NCBI GenBank assembly: GCA_009926135.1
Contig: RFPL01000003.1
Span: forward strand, 124,001-188,000
Source of the DNA: Sphingomonadaceae bacterium
Lineage (GTDB): Bacteria > Pseudomonadota > Alphaproteobacteria > Sphingomonadales > Sphingomonadaceae
Reading direction: 5' to 3'
Length of the DNA stretch: 64,000 nt
In this document: one piece after another, positions 30,734 through 39,538 of the stretch
How the letters are laid out: each line of letters starts with the position of its first letter
How positions within the stretch are numbered: the first letter of the stretch is position 1
The notes under the pieces: model-generated
What the model was told of the DNA's origin: nothing
Databases searched by the model: none
The model's input: only the letters and a program-made list of their open reading frames with translations
Made by a program: the position numbers and the translations under genes

Positions 30734-31894
30734 ATGGCGACGGCTTCCACACTCCCGGGCTCCAGTCCAACCGGCGGCCAGCTCGCTCTGGCCCAAGCGA
30801 TTGCCGGCGGCTGCACCCGCGCCAGCAGCGGCGTTACGCACGTGCCGGCCAGCGTCTACACCGATCCGGCGCACTGGACGCGTGAACAGGCCGCGTTGTT
30901 CGGTCGGCTACCGCAGGTGCTCTGCCCCTCGGCGCTGATCCCGGACAACAACATGGCCGTGCCGCACGATGCCACGGGCCGCCCGCTGCTGATCACCCGC
31001 GATGGCGAGGGACAGGTCCATGTCTTCCTCAACGTCTGCAAACACCGCGGCACGCGGCTGGTCGAGGGGCAGGACGTAAAGTGCGGCAAGCGGCTGACTT
31101 GCCCTTACCACGCCTGGACCTATGCCACTGACGGCCGGCTGCTGGCCTTGCCCCGGCCCGATACCTTCCCGGGGCTGGACAAGGCTGGATATGGCCTGGC
31201 CGAACTGACGAGCTGCGAAGCTGGTGGGCTGATCTGGTATGGCCCGGGTGGCGACGCCGATTTCAGTGACTCTGTTACGCTAGGCGCAGATTTTGATGCC
31301 TTCGCCATGCGGGACCTGCACCTGTTTGCGCGCAAAACGCATGACGTTGCTTCCAACTGGAAGCTGATCATGGATGCCTTTCTCGAGAGCTATCACGTCG
31401 CCCGGCTTCATGCGGCCACGATCGGCCCCTTCTTCAAGGACGGGGTGACCAGCGGTGATCAGATCGGCCCGCACCAGCGCAGCCTGGTCGCCCGCGCCGC
31501 CGAACTGGACGGGATCGACCTGACCGACATGGCCGCGCTGCGCCGGATCGGCACCTTTGCCTATCAGCTGTTCCCGGCCACGGTCCTCGTCATCAGCCCG
31601 GACTATATCAACATCATGGCGCTGTGGCCGCAGGGGCATGACCGCACGCTGGTCGAGGATTTCATGCTGATCCCCGAAGCCCCGCAAACCGACAAGGCGC
31701 GTGACCACTGGGAACGGTCGTGGACCTTGCTGGATGGCGGCGTATTCGGGTCCGAGGATTTCCGCGCCGCGGCGCTGGGCCAGCAGGGGCTTTCGACCGG
31801 CGTGGTGCCAGAGCTGACGCTTGGTACGCTTGAAGGCGGGATCCGCAGGCTGCACGAGATCTGCGCAGAACAGATGGCACTAGCCGAAGGGTGA
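30734..31894 (+). CDS. Rieske-type aromatic-ring-hydroxylating oxygenase, alpha subunit
   Basis: About 386 residues. The N-terminal Rieske domain binds a [2Fe-2S] cluster through Cys102-x-His104 (CKHRG) and Cys123-x2-His126 (CPYHAW). The catalytic domain has the mononuclear-iron site in [19 protein letters not shown]. No beta subunit, ferredoxin or reductase gene is adjacent, so it must use electron-transfer partners encoded elsewhere. Such single-gene enzymes act on aromatics, choline-like amines or stachydrine; the substrate here is unknown. The ATG at 30734 was preferred over one seven codons upstream on length. Confidence 0.88.
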   Translation: MATASTLPGSSPTGGQLALAQAIAGGCTRASSGVTHVPASVYTDPAHWTREQAALFGRLPQVLCPSALIPDNNMAVPHDATGRPLLITRDGEGQVHVFLNVCKHRGTRLVEGQDVKCGKRLTCPYHAWTYATDGRLLALPRPDTFPGLDKAGYGLAELTSCEAGGLIWYGPGGDADFSDSVTLGADFDAFAMRDLHLFARKTHDVASNWKLIMDAFLESYHVARLHAATIGPFFKDGVTSGDQIGPHQRSLVARAAELDGIDLTDMAALRRIGTFAYQLFPATVLVISPDYINIMALWPQGHDRTLVEDFMLIPEAPQTDKARDHWERSWTLLDGGVFGSEDFRAAALGQQGLSTGVVPELTLGTLEGGIRRLHEICAEQMALAEG

Positions 31895-31925
31895 CGCGCG
31901 GTCGTTCTGCGGCTAAGGCCGCGCG

Positions 31926-32900
31926 ATGACAGGTTCAGACAATCCCAGCGCCGATACCCCTTCTGCTGCGCGTAGCGGCGAACGCATCGCCAAGCTCCTT
32001 GCCCGCGCTGGCATTGCCAGCCGCCGCGAAGTGGAGCGGATGATCGCCGATGGCCGGGTCAAGCTCGGCGACGAAGTGATAACTACCCCCAATACCGTCC
32101 TCACCAGCCTCAAGGGCGTGAGCGTTGACGGGAAGTTCGTGAAGGCGCCCGATCCGGCGCGGCTGTTCCTGTTCCACAAGCCCGCTGGGCTGATCACTGC
32201 AGAGCGCGATCCGGGTGGACGGCCGACGATCTACACCGCGCTGCGCAACGCCCTGCCGGCCACGGCCGGGCGGGTCATGCCGATCGGGCGGCTCGATTTC
32301 AATACCGAGGGCCTGCTGCTGCTGACCAATGACGGCGGCCTGAAGCGGACCATGGAATTGCCCTCCACCGGCCTGCCGCGCACATACCGCGCCCGCACCT
32401 TTGGCGACATCACCCAGGAACAGCTCGAAGAGCTGAGCGAAGGGATCGAGATCGAAGGCGTTCGTTATGGCCCAATCAACGCCAACATGGAACGCAGCAC
32501 CGGGCGCAACCAGTGGATCGAAGTGACGATCACCGAAGGCAAGAACCGCGAAGTCCGCCGCGTGCTGGAACATCTCGGGCTGGAAGTGAGCCGCCTGATC
32601 CGCACCGCTTATGGTCCATATGAACTGCTCGACCTGCCACGCGGCCAGGCGGTGGAGATCAAGCAAGCCGATGTCGAACGCTTCATGAAGGGCCTAAAGG
32701 TTCCGGGAGCACCGACCGAAGCCCGCCCGGCACATGAGCAGGCCCGCTTGCGCATCCGCCGTGATGGACCGCGCGCCGGCACTGGCGGCAAGCCAGCGGG
32801 CCGCAAGCCATCCCCCACCAAGCCACCTGAGAAGTCCGGCACTCGCAAACCCGCGCCGCGCAAGCCGGGCGCACCCCGCACGGGCCCTGGCCGCAAATGA
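31926..32900 (+). CDS. rluB: RluB/RsuA family rRNA pseudouridine synthase
   Basis: A 324-residue protein with an N-terminal S4 RNA-binding domain (about 18-65, RIAKLLARAGIASRREVERMI) and the pseudouridine synthase core with catalytic Asp124 in GRLDFNTEGLLLLTNDG. Later GKNREVRRVLEHLGLEVSRLIR is diagnostic of the RsuA/RluB group. A Lys/Pro/Arg-rich tail of about 70 residues follows, common in alphaproteobacterial members. RluB acts on 23S rRNA. The stop overlaps rsmD by ATGA. Distinction from RluE/RsuA is by overall likeness only. Confidence 0.88.
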   Translation: MTGSDNPSADTPSAARSGERIAKLLARAGIASRREVERMIADGRVKLGDEVITTPNTVLTSLKGVSVDGKFVKAPDPARLFLFHKPAGLITAERDPGGRPTIYTALRNALPATAGRVMPIGRLDFNTEGLLLLTNDGGLKRTMELPSTGLPRTYRARTFGDITQEQLEELSEGIEIEGVRYGPINANMERSTGRNQWIEVTITEGKNREVRRVLEHLGLEVSRLIRTAYGPYELLDLPRGQAVEIKQADVERFMKGLKVPGAPTEARPAHEQARLRIRRDGPRAGTGGKPAGRKPSPTKPPEKSGTRKPAPRKPGAPRTGPGRK

Positions 32901-33448
32901 GCCTGCGGATCATTGCCGGGCAGTGGCGCGGCCGCAAACTGACTGCACCAACCGGCGACGCGACAAGGCCGACTGCCGATCGCACGCGGGAAACGCTGTT
33001 TTCGATGCTGGTCAGCCGGATCGGGACCTTTGAAGGGCTGGCAGTGGCCGATCTCTTCGCCGGATCAGGCGCGCTCGGGCTTGAAGCCCTGTCGCGCGGT
33101 GCGGCCAGCTGCCTGTTTGTTGAGCAGGATGCGCCAGCCTTGCGGGCGCTCCGCGGCAATATCGCCAGCCTGCAAGCCCAGTCGCACTGCGATGTCCGGG
33201 CCGGATCGGCGCTGGCACTCGGCCCGGCCAAGGCCCCGCTCGACCTGATCATGCTCGATCCGCCCTACCGCAGCGGCGCAGGCGAAGTGGCGCTCGATAA
33301 GCTCAATCGGCTCGGCTGGATCGGCCCCGCGACCTGGGTCAGCCTCGAAACGGCTTATGACGAACTGCCGCAGGTCAAGGGGCTGGAAGCGGTCGCCGAT
33401 CGCAAGGTTGGCAAGGCGCGACTGACGCTGTTCAGGCTTTCGGCCTAG
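32897..33448 (+). CDS. rsmD: 16S rRNA (guanine966-N2)-methyltransferase
   Basis: A 183-residue AdoMet methyltransferase. The start MSLRIIAGQWRGRKLTAP is diagnostic, the cofactor loop is DLFAGSGALG (52-61) and the catalytic motif DPPY lies at 121-124. It is coupled to rluB by an ATGA overlap, the usual pairing in this group. Its last 17 bases overlap the 3' end of the convergent MHS transporter gene. Confidence 0.95.
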   Translation: MSLRIIAGQWRGRKLTAPTGDATRPTADRTRETLFSMLVSRIGTFEGLAVADLFAGSGALGLEALSRGAASCLFVEQDAPALRALRGNIASLQAQSHCDVRAGSALALGPAKAPLDLIMLDPPYRSGAGEVALDKLNRLGWIGPATWVSLETAYDELPQVKGLEAVADRKVGKARLTLFRLSA

Positions 33449-34622
33449 CCGCCATTACCCCCAGCAGCGTGATGACGCCGGCCACGCTCAGCAGCAAGCC
33501 GGCCTGCGCGCCCATCCCGTGCCCGGACAGCCACTGCGCCGCCAGCGGCGTCAGCGCCCCGCCGACAATTCCGCCGGCGTTGAAGGCCACCGAAATGCCG
33601 CTGTAGCGCACACCCACCGGAAACAGCGTGGGCAGCCAGCTGCCCAGCGGGCCATAGACAAAGCCCATCACCAGCAGCGCGGATGCCAGCGTCACGAAGA
33701 TCACCGGCAGCATGCCCGAGGACAGCCCCGGCCCAAACGCAATGCCCAGTGCCACCGTGGCCAGCGCGCCCAGCAGCAAGGTCCGCCCCGGCGAAGTGCG
33801 GTCGGCATGGATCGCGGCCAGCACGATCCCCAGCGCCAGGAAGGTGTTCGCCCCCAGTTGCACCGCCAGGAAGGTTTCACGGGGATAGCCGAATGTGGTC
33901 GTGCCCTGCGCCAGGGCATAGGCCGTGGCGAGGTAGAAGATCGCAAAGCAGGCGATCACCCCGGCGCTGCCCACCAGTAGCGGGCCGAGATGCCGACGCA
34001 GTTCCCACAGCGGCATGTTGTGCGGCGGGGCCTTGGCCAGTGCTTCCTGGAAGGCGGGCGTCTCGCCGATCTTGAGCCGCACCCACAGGCCGATGATCAC
34101 CAGCACCGCGCTGAACAGGAACGGCAGGCGCCAGCCCCAGGCGTTGAACTCGGCATCGGTCAGCCACAGTCCCAGTAGCAGGAACAGGCCGTTCGCTGCC
34201 AGAAAACCGACCGGCGCGCCCAGCTGCGGCGCAGCGCCAAACCGCGCAGTCCAGCCCGGCGGCGCGTTCTCCACCGCCAGCAGCGCCGGGGCGACCCAGC
34301 CGACCATGGCGTAAGTCGGCAGGAAGGCGATCAGGAGCGTCGATCCGCCCATCAGCAGCAGCGAGGCGACCAAGGTGGACTTGCGCCCGATCCGGTCCCC
34401 GAAATGGCCAAAGGCAATCGCGCCCACAGGGCGAGCGAAGAAGGCGATGCCGAAGCTCATGAAGCTCAACATCACACCGGTGGCGGGGTCGCTCGACGGG
34501 AAGAACAGCGGCCCAAACACCAGCGCCGCCGCCGTCGCATAGATGTAGAAATCGTAGAACTCGACCGCCGTGCCAACCAGGCTGGCGGTGAGGATGCGGG
34601 CGTGCTGGCGCAGTGGATGCAT
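33432..34622 (-). CDS. MHS-type major facilitator transporter with an internal gap
   Basis: A 396-residue inner-membrane proton symporter of the metabolite:H+ group: GTAVEFYDFYIYATAAALVFG in the first helix, GHFGDRIGRKSTLV after helix 2, and the later RYSGISVAFNAGGIVGG. Between FLPTYAMVGWVAP and ALLAVENAPPG the family normally has about 20 more residues including the helix-4 motif RxxQGxxxGGEWGG, which is absent here while the frame is kept. Either a 60-bp in-frame deletion occurred or the assembly dropped a repeat. The protein is probably not functional as it stands. Substrate unknown; relatives carry dicarboxylates, shikimate or betaines. Confidence 0.85.
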   Translation of the reverse strand: MHPLRQHARILTASLVGTAVEFYDFYIYATAAALVFGPLFFPSSDPATGVMLSFMSFGIAFFARPVGAIAFGHFGDRIGRKSTLVASLLLMGGSTLLIAFLPTYAMVGWVAPALLAVENAPPGWTARFGAAPQLGAPVGFLAANGLFLLLGLWLTDAEFNAWGWRLPFLFSAVLVIIGLWVRLKIGETPAFQEALAKAPPHNMPLWELRRHLGPLLVGSAGVIACFAIFYLATAYALAQGTTTFGYPRETFLAVQLGANTFLALGIVLAAIHADRTSPGRTLLLGALATVALGIAFGPGLSSGMLPVIFVTLASALLVMGFVYGPLGSWLPTLFPVGVRYSGISVAFNAGGIVGGALTPLAAQWLSGHGMGAQAGLLLSVAGVITLLGVMAARPKA

Positions 34623-34708
34623 GGGAAGCCGTGCTGCGGGGCAAACCTGCCGGTGTCAACTGCCGCGAAGCGCTTGCACCCGGGGGCGATGTTCCCTAGC
34701 CGTTCCGC

Positions 34709-36997
34709 GTGACCCCGCTTCCCGACTCAACCTCCGATCCCCTGCTCGCCGGGCTTAACGCCCCCCAGCGTGAGGCCGTGCTGGCAACCGAAGGGCCTGT
34801 GCTGATGTTGGCCGGGGCCGGCACCGGCAAGACCGCCGCGCTGACGACGCGGCTGGCGCACATCATCCGCGGCCGCCTCGCCTGGCCGAGCGAGATCCTT
34901 TGCGTCACCTTCACCAACAAGGCCGCGCGCGAGATGAAGGAGCGGGTCGGCCACCTGGTCGGACCGGCGGTCGAGGGGATGCCCTGGCTCGGCACATTCC
35001 ACGCCATTGCTGCCAAGATGCTGCGCCGCCATGCGGAGCTGGCCGGGCTGCAGAACAACTACACGATCATCGATACCGACGATCAGCTGCGCGTGCTCAA
35101 GCAGCTGATCCAGGCCGAGGGGCTGGACGAGAAGCGCTGGCCGCCACGGCAGCTCGCCCAGTGTATCGATCGCTGGAAAAACAAGGGATTGCGACCTGAA
35201 GATCTCGATCCACTTGAGAACGAAAGTTATGCCAACGGGCAAGGGCAAAAGTTCTACCGGCTTTACCAGGACCGGCTGAAGACGCTTAACGCCTGCGATT
35301 TCGGCGATCTGTTGCTGCACGTCGTCACGATCCTGCGCAGCTACCCCGAAGTGCTGGAACAGTACCGCGCACGCTTCAAATACATCATGGTCGACGAATA
35401 CCAGGATACCAACCAGATCCAGTACCTGTGGCTGCGCCTGCTCGCCCAGCCGCGCCACAACATCTGCGTGGTGGGCGATGACGACCAGTCGATCTATTCA
35501 TGGCGCGGCGCAGAAGTTGCCAATATCCTGAAGTTCGAAAAGGACTTTCCAGGCGCAAAGATCATCAAGCTGGAGCAGAATTATCGCTCCACCCCGGATA
35601 TCCTCGCCGCCGCTTCAGGCCTGATCGATGCCAACAGCCAGCGGCTCGGCAAGACACTTTGGACCGAGCGCAACGGCGGCGACAAGGTCCGCGTGATTGG
35701 TGTGTGGGACGCGCCCGAAGAAGCCCGCCGGGTCGGTGAGGAACTGGAGCGGCTGGAGCGCGAAGGCGCCAGTCTGAACCAGGCCGCCATTCTCGTGCGC
35801 GCCCAGTTCCAGACCCGCGAATTCGAAGATCGCTTCATTTCGATCGGGCTGAACTACAAGATTATAGGCGGTTTCCGCTTTTACGAACGCGCCGAAGTGC
35901 GCGATGCCCTCGCCTATCTCCGCCTGATCGCCCAGCCGAGCGACGACCTGGCGTTCGAGCGGATCTACAATACACCCAAGCGGGGTCTGGGTGACAAGAC
36001 GCTGGAGAAGCTGCACCGTCATGCCCGCGCGCGCAGCGTGCCGCTGAGCATGGCCGCGATCGAGATCGCCGATACCGACGAACTGCCGGCCCGCGCGCGC
36101 AATACGCTGATCGGCTTCATGCGCGACGTGGCCCGTTGGCGTGACCTCGCCAAGACAGCGTCACCTTCGGAACTCGCCCGGACGCTGCTGGATGAAAGCG
36201 GGTATACCGCCGCGCTCCAGGCTGAGAAGACCGCGGAAAGCGCCGGCCGCCTTGAAAACCTGGTCGAACTCGCCCGGGCGATGGAAGATTACGAGACGCT
36301 CGGCGATTTCCTTGAACACGTCAGCCTGGTGATGGACAACGACGCGGCAGACGACGCCGAGAAGGTCACGATCATGACCATGCACGGCGCCAAGGGCCTT
36401 GAATTCGACAACGTGTTCCTGCCGGGCTGGGAGGAAGGCGTGTTCCCCAGCCAGCGTTCGCTCGATGAAGGCGGCCTGGCCAGCCTCGAGGAGGAACGCC
36501 GCCTCGCCTATGTCGCGATCACCCGCGCGCGGCGGCGCTGCACGATCCTCTATGCCGCCAACCGGCGGATCTATGGCCAGTGGACCAGCTCAATCCCCAG
36601 CCGCTTCATCGCCGAACTGCCCGAGGCACACATCGAGCAGGAATCGACCCTGTCCGGCGGGGCCTCGCTCTGGCGCGCCCAATGGAGCGAGCGCGACGAT
36701 CCCTTTGCCCATGTTGCGCGCGACAATGCGGCGCGCGGGGCATCGCGCGGGCCAGGGTGGCAGCGCGCAGCGGCGACGACTTATGACCCCACACCGCGCC
36801 GCCTGCCCGAGGCGACGCGCTCTGCTGCCAGCTTCGCCGCCAAGCCGCGCAGCGACATGCGCGTCGGTGTGCGGGTGTTCCATGACAAGTTCGGTTACGG
36901 CATGGTCACCCTGCAGGAAGGCAACAAGCTGGAGATCGACTTCGAGACCGCTGGCCCCAAGCGCGTGATCGACAGTTTCGTGAAGCTGGCGGAGTAA
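34709..36997 (+). CDS. ATP-dependent DNA helicase, UvrD/PcrA type
   Basis: A 762-residue superfamily 1 3'-5' helicase starting at GTG 34709. Motifs in order: AGAGTGKT (35-42), FTNKAAREMKERV, GTFHAIAAKMLRRH, VDEYQDTNQIQYLW, VVGDDDQSIYSWRGA, LEQNYRSTPDIL, TMHGAKGLEFDNVFLPGWEEGVFP and ERRLAYVAITRAR. The C-terminal 45 residues form the Tudor-like RNA-polymerase-binding domain (VFHDKFGYGMVTLQEGNKLEIDF). It acts in nucleotide-excision and mismatch repair and in removing stalled complexes. Gene name uvrD or pcrA would both be acceptable. Confidence 0.96.
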   Translation: MTPLPDSTSDPLLAGLNAPQREAVLATEGPVLMLAGAGTGKTAALTTRLAHIIRGRLAWPSEILCVTFTNKAAREMKERVGHLVGPAVEGMPWLGTFHAIAAKMLRRHAELAGLQNNYTIIDTDDQLRVLKQLIQAEGLDEKRWPPRQLAQCIDRWKNKGLRPEDLDPLENESYANGQGQKFYRLYQDRLKTLNACDFGDLLLHVVTILRSYPEVLEQYRARFKYIMVDEYQDTNQIQYLWLRLLAQPRHNICVVGDDDQSIYSWRGAEVANILKFEKDFPGAKIIKLEQNYRSTPDILAAASGLIDANSQRLGKTLWTERNGGDKVRVIGVWDAPEEARRVGEELERLEREGASLNQAAILVRAQFQTREFEDRFISIGLNYKIIGGFRFYERAEVRDALAYLRLIAQPSDDLAFERIYNTPKRGLGDKTLEKLHRHARARSVPLSMAAIEIADTDELPARARNTLIGFMRDVARWRDLAKTASPSELARTLLDESGYTAALQAEKTAESAGRLENLVELARAMEDYETLGDFLEHVSLVMDNDAADDAEKVTIMTMHGAKGLEFDNVFLPGWEEGVFPSQRSLDEGGLASLEEERRLAYVAITRARRRCTILYAANRRIYGQWTSSIPSRFIAELPEAHIEQESTLSGGASLWRAQWSERDDPFAHVARDNAARGASRGPGWQRAAATTYDPTPRRLPEATRSAASFAAKPRSDMRVGVRVFHDKFGYGMVTLQEGNKLEIDFETAGPKRVIDSFVKLAE

Positions 36998-37008
36998 ACC
37001 GCCGCGCC

Positions 37009-37887
37009 TCACACCATTCTATTGACCAGCCGGAACTGTGCAGCCGTCTGGCAGCGCGCGGTCATTGCGGCGGGATCGCGGACGAAGATTGTGTTCGCTG
37101 CGCCCCTGTCTGCCCGGGTCAGCGCGCGGGTCCGCCAATCATAGCGGCAAGCGCTGAAGCCATGCCCCTGCATCTGCGCAATGATCTGCTCATCTCCGTG
37201 GCCATAGCGGTCACCCGACCCATTGGTTTCCATCAGCACGGCCTGCAGACCTGGTGCCGCCAGCACCGCCGCTCCACCGGCCAGCACCGCCAGCTCGTGG
37301 CCTTCGACATCGATCTTGATCACGCTTGGCATCCGTGACCCACATAGTTGATCGAGGGTCGTGACGGGTACAACTTCGGTCGGCACCGCCTCATCCGGCA
37401 GGGCCACCCGGTTCATGGTGTCCAGCCCCGCTGTAAAACGGAGCTCACCAGGCTGATCCGACAAGCCGCAACAGCGCGCATCGACCAGAGCGGTCAGGTC
37501 GTTCAGCCGGATATTGGCCGCAAGCGTCGCGTAAGTGGCCGGCAGTGGCTCTGCCGCGATCACCTCGGCCCCTGCAGCTCCGGCAGCAAGGACGGAGTAG
37601 CTGCCTACATTGGCGCCGATGTCCACGAACAGGTCCCCGGCCCGCAGCGCGTGAAGTACAAAAGCCATTTCCTCAGGTTCATGCAGTCCATTGTACCAAT
37701 TTCCAGTTGCCCCCGTCATTCCGGTCGATGACAAAAGCCGAGTCTCACCGACGAATGGCATGGCAATCGGCTGGCGGATCAGGCGACTGGCAATCTGCCA
37801 CTGCGCAAACCGCCTCAGCGCCGCAATTCTGCCACCCGAATTGAGCGGATGATGGATAATGAAACCCAGAAGACTCAATAAGTTCAT
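37009..37887 (-). CDS. FkbM family methyltransferase
   Basis: About 292 residues from the ATG at 37887 (MNLLSLLGFIIHHPLN). The AdoMet site FVDIGANVGSYSVLAA and the FkbM signature KIDVEGHELAVLAGG are clear. The family O-methylates sugars and secondary metabolites; relatives near glycan loci modify polysaccharides. No glycan or polyketide genes are near, so no substrate is proposed. No strong ribosome-binding site is visible; an upstream ATG at 37917 is an alternative. Confidence 0.85.
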   Translation of the reverse strand: MNLLSLLGFIIHHPLNSGGRIAALRRFAQWQIASRLIRQPIAMPFVGETRLLSSTGMTGATGNWYNGLHEPEEMAFVLHALRAGDLFVDIGANVGSYSVLAAGAAGAEVIAAEPLPATYATLAANIRLNDLTALVDARCCGLSDQPGELRFTAGLDTMNRVALPDEAVPTEVVPVTTLDQLCGSRMPSVIKIDVEGHELAVLAGGAAVLAAPGLQAVLMETNGSGDRYGHGDEQIIAQMQGHGFSACRYDWRTRALTRADRGAANTIFVRDPAAMTARCQTAAQFRLVNRMV

Positions 37888-38011
37888 GCAACGCCCGCAA
37901 TGCTGATGCCGCGTCATGGCGGGGGCGACTGCATGGGTCAATATCACTGCGTCGGCTTGCCACTTTGCAGACAGCGCGGCATCCTCCCCATCACACCAGG
38001 GAGACCAGACC

Positions 38012-39523
38012 ATGCATGACCGCCGCACGCTGATCCGCAATTCGATGCTGCTGGGGGCCGGCGTGGCGCTGCTGCCGCAGCCGGGCTTTGCCAAGGCCGA
38101 TGCCCGCGCGGCGATCCGCAAGGCGGCGCTGGCCAACAAGGCGTCCGACATCAAGCGTATCCAGGACTGGATTGGCCTGCCCACCATCGCAGCGGAAAAC
38201 CGCAATGTGGCCGAAGGCGCGGCCTATATGGAAGAGTTGGCGCGTGCAGCAGGGTTCACCGGGGTCCGCCAGGTCAAGACCGACGGCCTGCCGGGCGTGG
38301 TCGGATTTATGGACAACGGGGCGAAGCATACGCTCGGCATCTACTTCATGTACGACGTCAAACAGTTCGATCCGGCCGAGTGGCAATCGCCGCCGCTGGA
38401 AGCCCGGATCGTCGACAAGCCCGGATGGGGACAGGCGATCATCGGGCGCGGGGCAGTCAACCAGAAGGGACCCGAAGCGACCTTCCTGGCGGCGCTGCAC
38501 GCAATGAAGAGCGCCGGCGTGAAGCCGCCGGTCAACCTGGTGCTGGTGGCTGAAGGCGAGGAGGAAATCGGCTCACCGCACTTCCGCCAGATCGTCGAGA
38601 CACCCGATGTGCTGGCCGCGCTGCGCAAGGCGGCGGGCATCTTCATCCCGGCCGGCTGGCAGAACGCAACGGGCAAGGTTGATGTAAACCTTGGCTCCAA
38701 GGGGATCATCGAACTGGAACTGATCGCCAGCGGCGAAAAGTGGGGCCGCGGGCCCAAGCAGGACATCCATTCCAGCCTCAAGGCGATGGTCGATTCCCCG
38801 GTCTGGCGGCTGGTCCATGCGCTCAACACACTGGTCTCGCCAGACGGCAACACGGTGGCAATCGATGGCTGGTTCGAGAATGTCCGCAAGCTGACCCCGC
38901 GCGAAAAGGAACTGATTGCTCGCGTTGCCTCCGCCGGGGACGAGGCGCAGCAGAAAGCGCAGCTGGGTGTCACCCACTGGATCGATGATCTGCCTTATAA
39001 CCAGGCGCTGGAACGGCTGGCGCAGGAGCCGACTGTCAACATCGAAGGACTGGTGGCGGGTTATACGGGGCCCGGAGGCAAGACCGTGCTGCCCGGCCGC
39101 GCGGTAGCGAAGCTCGATCTGCGGCTGGTGCCGAACCAGACCCGCGCCGAAGCGACCCGCAAGCTGCGCGCACACCTGGATGCGCGTGGCTTTGGCGATG
39201 TCGAGCTGAATGTTTCGGGCGGGTACGATCCGACCGAAACGGCCGAGAGCAGCCGCCTGATCCAGGCCGAACTGGCGACCTATCGCGCATTGGGAGTGGA
39301 TGCCACGCTCAATCCACGGCTGGCGGGATCATGGCCGGGCGCAATCTTCACCGCGCCGCCAGTATCGATTCCAGCCGGCCATTTCGGCCTTGGCAGCGGC
39401 GGCGGGGCCCATGCGCCCAACGAATGGTACCTGGTCGATTCGACCAATCCCAAGGTCGCCGGGATGACCGACGCGACCATGGGCTATGTCGAGATCATGT
39501 ATCAGCTGGCGGCGGGCAAGTAG
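38012..39523 (+). CDS. M20 family metallopeptidase-like protein, divergent metal site
   Basis: A 503-residue exported protein: MHDRRTLIRNSMLLGAGVALL looks like a twin-arginine-type signal, ending near residue 30. The M20 fold follows. The first metal motif, normally HxD, reads MYD (FMYDVKQFD), and the bridging-Asp motif, normally GRGxxDDKG, reads GRGAVNQKG. The Glu pair in EGEEEIGSPHF, the dimer-domain His in PKQDIHSS and the late GGGAHAPNEW are kept. It may have changed metal use, bind one metal, or belong to a known noncanonical M20 subgroup. Start has GGGAGACC ahead. Confidence 0.85.
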   Translation: MHDRRTLIRNSMLLGAGVALLPQPGFAKADARAAIRKAALANKASDIKRIQDWIGLPTIAAENRNVAEGAAYMEELARAAGFTGVRQVKTDGLPGVVGFMDNGAKHTLGIYFMYDVKQFDPAEWQSPPLEARIVDKPGWGQAIIGRGAVNQKGPEATFLAALHAMKSAGVKPPVNLVLVAEGEEEIGSPHFRQIVETPDVLAALRKAAGIFIPAGWQNATGKVDVNLGSKGIIELELIASGEKWGRGPKQDIHSSLKAMVDSPVWRLVHALNTLVSPDGNTVAIDGWFENVRKLTPREKELIARVASAGDEAQQKAQLGVTHWIDDLPYNQALERLAQEPTVNIEGLVAGYTGPGGKTVLPGRAVAKLDLRLVPNQTRAEATRKLRAHLDARGFGDVELNVSGGYDPTETAESSRLIQAELATYRALGVDATLNPRLAGSWPGAIFTAPPVSIPAGHFGLGSGGGAHAPNEWYLVDSTNPKVAGMTDATMGYVEIMYQLAAGK

Positions 39524-39538
39524 CCCGCCCGCAGCGGC

